The notes under the pieces: model-generated
Told to the model about the DNA's origin: nothing
The model's input: only the letters and a program-made list of their open reading frames with translations
Database searches by the model: none
Source of the DNA: Paraglomus occultum
Taxonomy: Eukaryota > Glomeromycota > Glomeromycetes > Paraglomerales > Paraglomeraceae
NCBI GenBank assembly: GCA_910592205.1
Contig: CAJVPJ010000986.1
Coordinates: 1 to 13,698, forward strand
DNA length: 13,698 bases
Direction: 5' to 3'
Made by a program: the position numbers and the translations under genes
In this document: piece by piece, positions 7,218-13,698 of the stretch
Layout: each line of letters begins with the position of its first letter
Numbering within the stretch: the first letter of the stretch is position 1

Positions 7218-10200
7218 ATGATTAACAAACTCCGCTATCTCTTGCTTCTCTTGCTGTTCGTTCTTATTTTTGTTTTTCTTCCAAGCGTTTGGGCTGTTGA
7301 TGATAATTCTTCAGTGTACGAAGACAACGATAATCTTGTGTTCTTCGATGGTCATAATGGCTTTACGTACCCTGATGGCACAGGGTTGATGCAATTACAT
7401 ATTAATGATTCATTGAAATATGAAAATAATTTGTATATTCGTCTGCTACATCAAAATGGGACGTTGACCAAATTTACTGTACCAACATACAATTTTACGA
7501 ACTACCAACCGCATGCGTACCCGCTCAATGACGGATACATGTTAGTAGCGCAGGCAAACGACGACAAAATTATGCAAGGAATGTTAGTTGATTGGAGTGG
7601 CCAGGTATTACAAAGGTATTGGTTAGAATGAATGAGAAGTGAGTTTGATAAATTGCTGCTGTGTTTGTATTAATAGTAATGTATGTTGTATTCCTGGATA
7701 GCGTGACGCTTACCGATGGTCCTATCGACACTAATTCTAAACTATATGCAAAAACCAACGTCAATCCAGACAAGGATTTTCTTGTAGCAACAAAGGTTCT
7801 TGGTGAAGTTCAGTGGAAAATTTTCAGTGCGCCGTGAGTATAAATTTGGGGCAATTACAATTAATTACCCACGTTTCATTTCCTACTATTACCAAATAGC
7901 AATAGCACGGGCCAAATAACCCAACTGTACAATGGCAGTATCACGAGACATGATGGCAACGCCCTGTCCGATTTCTCAATTTTTCCCTCTACGGAAGGCG
8001 GTTATGGCATAGCCGTTTTAGAAAACATACTTAACTATGAAGATCCACACACCTTCCACTCTATTCCGCAATGGTTTTTATATGTTGAATTCTGGCAACC
8101 CGAAACGTTACAATTCGACACGCCTCATTCAATCTGGCAGAGCCCCAACCCAACCTATAACACAGCTGTAGTGGGGTGCGAAGTAGCTGCTGATGGAACA
8201 GGATATTTTTGCATTATAGAGGTTCCTAGAATTGATGGTAACAGAACCACTATCGGTATTTGTGATTACGTGAAAGTGGCATTCCTGTCAAGTGGTTCTG
8301 TAACTGGTGTCAACGTGATATTGACTGATAACTGGTTTGCTCAAGAGCAAATGAATGGAATACGGCAGCTGCCTTATGGCGGACTTTTGTTCCTAGACAC
8401 GATTAGGATTGCCGAAGGAACGTACCATAACGTGACTGTCAAAGCTAATAATGGGACAACTATAGCAACCTTTGAGTTAGATCCAACTGATAATTGGAGC
8501 ATGCCACATAGTCATTTCGGCGATTATGCCATATTTCCCAATAACACCCTGTGGATGGGAGATCGCTATGTGAATCAGTCGTGGTTGAGCGATTCAACGC
8601 TCGTCGTACACTATCTACAGCTTCCCAAACTATTGCCTGAAGGTTAGTAACTACTATTACGGTAATAGATATAACTATTAACTACCTGCAATACTTACTT
8701 CCAACGCTTCAATAATCACCATATTCTTACTTCAGATGCTGGATTCAACAATCTTCTTGTAAATTCATCAATTCCGCAATTAGGCTCATCAGTGTCTTTA
8801 GACACTACAAACATTACACTGATATTCAGGGATCAAATCGTTCTTTCGACACAAAACATTTCAATTTATCAAACGACAGACAAAAATCCTATTCTCAGGC
8901 AGAGTTTCAATGCAAAATCTGATTTTAATTTCTGTTCTGTTACGTTAGACGATTCAGCTGTAACATGCAAAATATTCAAGAGTACTTTCAACCAACCTGG
9001 TGCTACATATGATGTTATTGTGGATAACAATTTTGTAATGAGTAAGAGTTTGGGACAACCACTTCCCGGAGTGACGAAAGGAAATTGGGTGTACTATGGA
9101 GGTATGCATTAACAAATAGTTTTAATCGTTGAATATCCGCCTGCTTACCAGCAACCGTGTATTTTAATTTATTAGCTTCAAGTGAAACCGACGGAAAATA
9201 TAAATATACAGGTAAAGTATTATGCTCGTTTATAATATATGAATGCTTACATATACCCCTAACTGATAGTTGTCTTTTCTGTAATGAACGTAAATAGAAA
9301 CCACGACGGGTCTTCTAAGGTTGACATCAGCAACGTCATCTGAACAATTATTTACTGATGACAAGAACTCTTTCTTAGACGCCATGGTTGCAAAGCTCGC
9401 TGAGCTCATCCCCATTGATCCATCACGTATAACAACCAGCAGACGCAATCAACCTGACCCTGATGCACCAGATCAGATATTGTTTCAAATCACGCTCAAG
9501 TCAACTGAGGATTTGTCTCAGAGAACAGTACAGCAGATTATTGATGATCTTGATGATTTAATTAGGAATAAAGCTTATAATGCATTTTCACGGGAGTATC
9601 CCACCAGTTATCTTGATGAAACTTATGGGTTTTCACCTATCGGTATGTGATTACACGGTTTAAACTACGGTTTCAATGCTATAGTGAATGAAAACTGACA
9701 TAATTTTATGAAACTCGTCTAGCCAATTTGTGGGAAACTTACAAGGTTAAACTAATCGGATTATTTGCTGGTCTCTTGATATTATCAGTAATATACTTTT
9801 TCGCGAGACGGAAGTATCCAGAGGTGAGTTTTCCTGCATGCATTTGATGCTAATGATGTTTATTATGTGATGAATGTTAGTAAATATGCGAAACTTTTTT
9901 TATTTCAGGGTCAAAGTTTTGTTGTCGTAAAGCTTACACTAATACTTGTAGACCTGAGTCTTGATATAACATTTGTACTTACAAATGCAAGGAACGTCCC
10001 GCAATTATATATGCCAAGGTATCACTATGCTATTTTACAATTATTGCATGTATCATACATATACAGGCGATCAAGTTGTATTCGTTATTTTAATTTATGC
10101 ACTTTGTTCTATTTTCAGTATAGCTTTCTTAATAGCTCCTATTGCCTTCAATTCTGCCCTGGCATTCTCGATCTTAATGGCTGAACTAAGTAAAAATACT

Positions 10201-10675
10201 AAATTTCAAGAATGGTTCAGCCGGAATGTAAGAATAACTTCAATATTCACTCTACTAGCAAGTGCTGACATTGAAGTTATCACATGTCTTGGATCCAAGT
10301 TTGCTGGTTGGCAGATGTTTTCTGCACCTCTGTCAAAGAAAGCAGTGAATTATGTTTTCTGGGGTAGTACATTGAATCTGTTTATTGAAGATATTCCCCA
10401 ATTGGTTATTCAGGTATGTATATGTAAAGGAGTGCCCACTCATGTAAAGACGGTTAATCAAATGATACAAATTTTTAGATGGTGACATTTAAATTTGCTG
10501 TCTTTTATAGGTTCTGTATAGATATCTAACAGTCTCATATGACATTATTCCATTCCTGTCGTTGATAATGAGCTCTATCGTCTTGACTTTTAATATTATT
10601 GGACACGTCTATGATGGATATATAAGATGGAAAGAAAAGAAACTTGGTCACATCATACCAAAAGAAGAAATATGA
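7218..10675 (+). CDS. secreted-ectodomain polytopic membrane protein, 10 exons, glomeromycete family of unknown function
   Basis: Exons 7218-7615, 7702-7833, 7900-8642, 8736-9101, 9176-9211, 9298-9642, 9723-9823, 9909-10018, 10119-10413 and 10511-10675 (stop TGA 10673) join by GT-AG introns of 66-100 bp into 2691 nt, 896 residues, with no internal stop. Residues 1-26 form a signal peptide with a probable cut after VWA. The ectodomain (about 27-680) has at least a dozen N-glycosylation sequons and few cysteines. About 430-545 is an Ig-like beta domain (SSVSLDTTNITLIFRD start). About 565-660 is an alpha/beta segment (AELIPIDPSRI, then VQQIIDDLDDLI) resembling SEA-like folds. About six hydrophobic helices follow (approximately 683-702, 711-733, 744-768, 785-802, 822-845, 852-875), then a short basic tail. 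The order and motifs (TTGLLRL, SADIEV, FIEDIPQLVIQ) match a large uncharacterised family I recall from Rhizophagus. DLSLDITF plus EDIPQLVIQVLY faintly recalls XK-related membrane proteins. Function is unknown; a surface receptor or channel/scramblase-like role is only a guess. The gene model is firm. Confidence 0.9.
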
Positions 10676-10876
10676 GTAAACTCATCACATCAGTTGAATG
10701 AAATATAGACGGTGCAGCACAATCATACGTTTGTAATATAATCATATTCAGAAAAACATATTAATATTTGCCCCAAAACAAAATATTTAATATGATAAAC
10801 GATTCCCGTTTTTATTATTATTTGATGATTCTTATTCAAGATTTAGAACTTTTCTTATATGATTTACTTGAGACAT

Positions 10877-10911
10877 ATTAATGTTACGTATTAATGTTAC
10901 GTATTAATGTT
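10877..10911. repeat. 13-bp tandem repeat, 2.7 copies
   Basis: ATTAATGTTACGT occurs at 10877-10889 and 10890-10902, with a partial third copy ATTAATGTT at 10903-10911. It lies in the spacer between two convergent reading frames and supplies the stop codon of the minus-strand ORF that ends at 10904. Confidence 0.85.
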
Positions 10912-11164
10912 CTGACCCATTTTTATTTTTGCGATGTGATAATAATAATCCAAAAACATTCTGATTATCACACACTGGTGCATGATGATTCATTTCTAAA
11001 CTTTGTGTAGGTTCTATGGCATTTTTTGCTGCCTCAAGCATTAATTTATGTTCTTTATGCATTCTGCTTGGAGTGTAATCACTACCCGACATCCTAAAAA
11101 TTCCGTTGATAGAGGGTATTGTTATAATCGCAACAGCGTGGTTAACGTATCGTATTAATAACAT
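10904..11164 (-). CDS. small hypothetical ORF, uncertain
   Basis: This is an 86-codon frame. A methionine at residue 25 starts a more protein-like, hydrophilic part (MSGSDYTPSRMHKEHKLM, then EAAKNAIEP) of about 62 residues. The bases just before that ATG read ATTTTTAGG, a plausible splice acceptor, so the first 24 residues could be intronic. No membrane segment, signal or known domain was seen. It is convergent with the membrane protein gene, 228 bp from its stop. Its stop codon falls in a 13-bp tandem repeat, so the C-terminus may have been altered. It could be a small gene, a terminal exon or chance. Confidence 0.3.
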   Translation of the reverse strand: MLLIRYVNHAVAIITIPSINGIFRMSGSDYTPSRMHKEHKLMLEAAKNAIEPTQSLEMNHHAPVCDNQNVFGLLLSHRKNKNGSEH

Positions 11165-11286
11165 TTAAATCAGAGTTACATTAATAATATCACTATTTAG
11201 TTGCGTTATCAATAACTGACAAAAGACCGACAATTCCCTCTACAAAAAGTATATTTTTATTTCTTTGTCCTCGGTTGTTATATAAA

Positions 11287-11468
11287 ATGCTCCATACAGC
11301 TATTCGTCGCACTGGATTGCTGCGCTGAACAACTTTAGACTTCAGTCACGCACTCCAAGAGTAATCCGATCATTTTCGATATTTGGTGCTCGCAGAAGAG
11401 GTGTGAACAGTTTTTTGTCCGGCTCAGTACTGCTCATTAATAATTACGTGTTATTTACTAATATTTGA
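11287..11468 (+). pseudogene. possible broken mitochondrial presequence-like segment
   Basis: ATG 11287, just after a TATATAAAA stretch, opens 13 codons (MLHTAIRRTGLLR) ending at TGA 11326. In the next frame, from 11328, the reading continues as NNFRLQSRTPRVIRSFSIFG followed by ARRRG, to TGA 11466. Both parts are rich in Arg and Ser and lack acidic residues, like mitochondrial targeting presequences. One frameshift would separate them. No mature protein follows, so this is either a truncated copy or coincidence. Confidence 0.2.
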
Positions 11469-11799
11469 AATGCTGCTTTTGCTTTCATAGGAAGTGTTAC
11501 CTATTTATTAGTTTGAAAAAAATAATGTCTTCCATATATTACCGTCGATTCTCTTCAAGAAAACGAAATGGTTTTTATAATGGTACTAATTCATGGTTCT
11601 TATTAATGACCATCGATTTATGTTATCATTACCTCCCATTCCATCATCTGAAATACAGACTTATGATTCTTCAAACACCACATATTGAACGACAAACTTA
11701 CTTTATGCAGAGGGTTACGCTCAATTTCCATGCGTTTTCTGTTATTGTTTACGCTTATTATCCACGCAATCTGCAAATATGGATAGTCAAAATAATAAC

Positions 11800-12480
11800 C
11801 CCGGCAAAAATTGCAATTTGTGATGGATCGAACATGCTTAACACTTGCCCCAATACTTCAATTTTTCCTATCTACTTACACACCAGTTTGGGTCGTTCTA
11901 CTGGTGCAAATGTTTTTGTGGAATATCGATCACTTGTCGGTCAAATGGGCTATTCCAAAAACAAAAGAACATTTTCTATTCAGGCATTATTGGCGCATTT
12001 CTGCAAAATGCTGATTTGTCCTGTCCTAACAATTGTTGGCACCCTTGCGTTATGCTTGCGACTGGCTGCAACAAAATAATTCTTATCTATCCGCTTTTAT
12101 TGTCTGGCCTCAAGCAACCTATATTTTAGAAAATAATTCATTCCTTTTCCCGTACATCCGTCAGACGTAGTTGTGCCTCATATGTCTTACCTGACGAAAT
12201 ACATAGTGAGGATGCCATTACTCTCGTTTAGCAATAGAATTTATTCAAGATGAAAATGAACGTCAAATACCCCTTTGTTTTAATAATCCCGAACTAGAAG
12301 CCATCTTATTCCCTGATTTGTTACAGACGGTTGTGGATTTTATGGCGATATATAATCATTCAAACGCTAATGATATTGTCATCGGTTCTCTTCGCGAGGC
12401 AGCTGCATTTTCTCACCGCGACAATAGTCCGTAGTGTCGATACTTATGATGAGGCCACCGACTTGGCCAACTCTATTATA
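11800..12480 (+). pseudogene. decayed Helitron-like N-terminal (replicase/helicase) coding region
   Basis: Pieces in two frames appear in the order expected of the N-terminal region of Helitron-type proteins. Near 11915-11970 is EYRSLVGQMGYSKNKRTFS, like the YRLxxGQxGYxGxV motif. From 12045 is LRYACDWLQQNNSYLSAF, like the ALxWLxxNNPxY motif, in a frame open to TAG 12168. From 12234 is RQIPLCFNNPELEAILFPDL, like PELExLxFPDLFPxG, in the same frame, open to TAG 12432. Stops and frameshifts break the reading and the rolling-circle Rep and helicase motifs are absent. Helitrons encode a Rep/helicase that moves DNA by rolling-circle replication. This remnant cannot. The start is vague: an open frame reaches back to 11465 without recognisable content. 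Identification is from pattern memory. Confidence 0.4.
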
Positions 12481-12600
12481 TTATTCAATCAAAAAACCGT
12501 GAGAATTGAGGACAAATTTCGCGTTTCCACGTTCCGTTGTTTTTCTTTTCACTCCAAGATTTCAAGTGTTATTCTTTACAAAAAATATATATATTTCTAA

Positions 12601-13226
12601 AAGCCATTAGAACCCTTTTGCGCAACATAACCTTTTATTTTTTACGCTTATTAATGAAACGTGTGTGGGATGAGGATATTTGTTGTTCCCATTCGTTCCC
12701 ATCATGTGAATTTTAATCCGCCAATCAGGGATCGGCACAAATTGGAACGGAACAGGCCTATTAACAACCGCTTTTTAATAGCACCAGCCCACATAATTTT
12801 GTTCTAAATTCGATTTCGTATCGTGTAACAAGGCCCAACCAGTCAGCCCAACACTATAATGCGATGTGGAAGGTATATTTGACCGTGTTAGTCTGTTGAC
12901 GGTTTTATTTAAAACGCAGGCTAAACTATACAGAGCGGAACGTTTTTTCTACTTTCGTAAGCTTAAGAAGGGTTTCTATTATTGTATCTAAAAAATATGT
13001 GTTTATTGCGTCTGTTATAGGGATAAATATAACAGTGACAAATGATTATGAACGTTGCCTTTTAATTTGTTAAACAGGGGCCATGGCTACAATATACAAT
13101 ACCCCGTATTGTCTCACATGTAAATGGTAAAACGATGTACCTGCGGATGTGCGATGTAACACAAGTGTTAAAGAACGAACATTTGTTCAACTTGGAAAAA
13201 ATTCTCTTTAAATTCAACCTGTTACT
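12601..13226. other. intergenic stretch upstream of the right-edge gene
   Basis: All frames are short and broken. The region is less AT-rich than most spacers here. It presumably holds the promoter of the gene starting at 13227, but no specific element can be named. A GTTCCCATTCGTTCCCAT duplication lies near 12686. No inverted-repeat element or RNA gene was seen. Confidence 0.4.
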
Positions 13227-13698
13227 ATGTCGTTGGCATCAGAAACTGTTAATAACCCAGCAATAGACGATTTGGTTCAATCCTGTTATTTGGATGAAGA
13301 TCATTACCTTGAATGGATTCCTTACCGGGAAATCACCAACGTAAAGCCTACTCAAATTGACAACGTTTACAGTGCTATTCGTGCCGGTATTGATTATGAT
13401 ACACCAGATTATTATTGTACAATAACGCTGCTTGGAAGAGATGAAGAATGTACACCAACACTTGTGAGTGAGTTTGCTAGAATATACTCACTTCCAACAC
13501 ATGAGTACAATAACGATGACAGTAACTTTGGAAGATATTCCGAATGGCTTGAGGGTCGCAACAAACTCATTATTGGATTCACCAAACACGAAGACAACTA
13601 TTATATGGTTGCTAGTAAATCCTTTTACCATTATTATTCTCGATATGGCTTCTGCTCCACATGTGGAATACTCCGATGTAGTCCCGTGTGGTGCATTT
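13227..13698 (+). CDS. N-terminal part of a glomeromycete zinc-cluster protein, probably kinase-associated; cut by right edge
   Basis: ATG 13227 opens 157 codons with no stop before the window ends. Residues 27-33 (YLEWIPY) match a motif that in Rhizophagus-type kinases precedes the kinase N-lobe and also recurs in preceding modules. The middle (about 60-130) is a mixed alpha/beta segment (NKLIIGFTKHEDNYYMVASK). Residues 143-156 carry four cysteines spaced CX2CX4CX4C (GFCSTCGILRCSPVWC), likely a zinc-binding knuckle, preceded by YHYYSRY. I associate this arrangement with an expanded family whose longer members end in a Ser/Thr kinase domain. No kinase motif is visible in the part present, so the kinase link is inference. 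The first ATG is chosen because the reading is protein-like from its first residues. No intron appears within the visible part. Confidence 0.8.
   Translation, partial: MSLASETVNNPAIDDLVQSCYLDEDHYLEWIPYREITNVKPTQIDNVYSAIRAGIDYDTPDYYCTITLLGRDEECTPTLVSEFARIYSLPTHEYNNDDSNFGRYSEWLEGRNKLIIGFTKHEDNYYMVASKSFYHYYSRYGFCSTCGILRCSPVWCI

Noticed and set aside
7036-7218. 60-codon frame ending exactly at the start codon of the membrane protein gene (TAATG)
   Set aside because: It lies mostly inside and after the inverted-repeat element, has no family resemblance, and stop/start overlap has no meaning for a eukaryotic gene.
7570-7773. Minus-strand 67-codon frame
   Set aside because: It is antisense to exon 1, intron 1 and exon 2 of the intact membrane protein gene, so it is a shadow.
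9867-10184. Plus-strand 105-codon frame
   Set aside because: It reads through intron 7, intron 8 and parts of exons 8 and 9 in the wrong frame. The spliced model explains the region better.
13412-13597. Minus-strand 61-codon frame
   Set aside because: It is antisense to the protein-like plus-strand reading from 13227.

Overview
This AT-rich window (roughly two-thirds A+T) looks like nuclear DNA of an arbuscular mycorrhizal fungus (Glomeromycotina: Rhizophagus, Gigaspora and relatives). The reasons are short GT-AG introns of 66 to 158 bp, no bacterial operon structure, a multi-exon membrane protein and a right-edge protein that both resemble expanded families I associate with these fungi, and a dense load of short inverted-repeat elements, a decayed F-box/LRR gene and a decayed Helitron-like region. 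The assignment rests on recognition, not on a search.

Layout. 1-92 (+): possible 3' end of a coding region cut by the left edge. 408-1524 (-): an unrecognised spliced gene whose last exons join in frame and whose 5' end is unresolved. 1630-2150: a MITE with TA target duplication holding two copies of a hairpin-forming unit. 2423-3050: a pogo/Tigger-like non-autonomous element with TA duplication. 3051-4230: no convincing gene. 4231-5829 (+): F-box-like plus LRR pseudogene, one reading frame with six stops and then frameshifted LRR debris, ended by a third MITE (5828-6127). 6382-6404: solo pogo-like terminus. 6811-7107: a fourth inverted-repeat element, ending 110 bp before the next start codon.

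7218-10675 (+): the main intact gene. Ten exons join in frame to an 896-residue protein with a signal peptide, a glycosylation-rich ectodomain of about 650 residues and a C-terminal block of about six membrane helices. 10904-11164 (-): a small convergent ORF of uncertain status. 11287-11468: two overlapping frames resembling a broken mitochondrial presequence. 11800-12480 (+): decayed Helitron-like N-terminal region. 12601-13226: apparently intergenic. 13227-13698 (+): start of a gene running off the right edge, with a CX2CX4CX4C cluster and an EWIPY motif shared with a kinase-associated family of these fungi.

The genes do not form a pathway. The picture is one intact receptor- or transporter-like gene and two partial genes in a landscape of small transposons and dead multigene-family members. 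Nothing here needs a wholly new system. The most notable items are the membrane protein, the unrecognised minus-strand gene, and the mobile elements beside gene ends.
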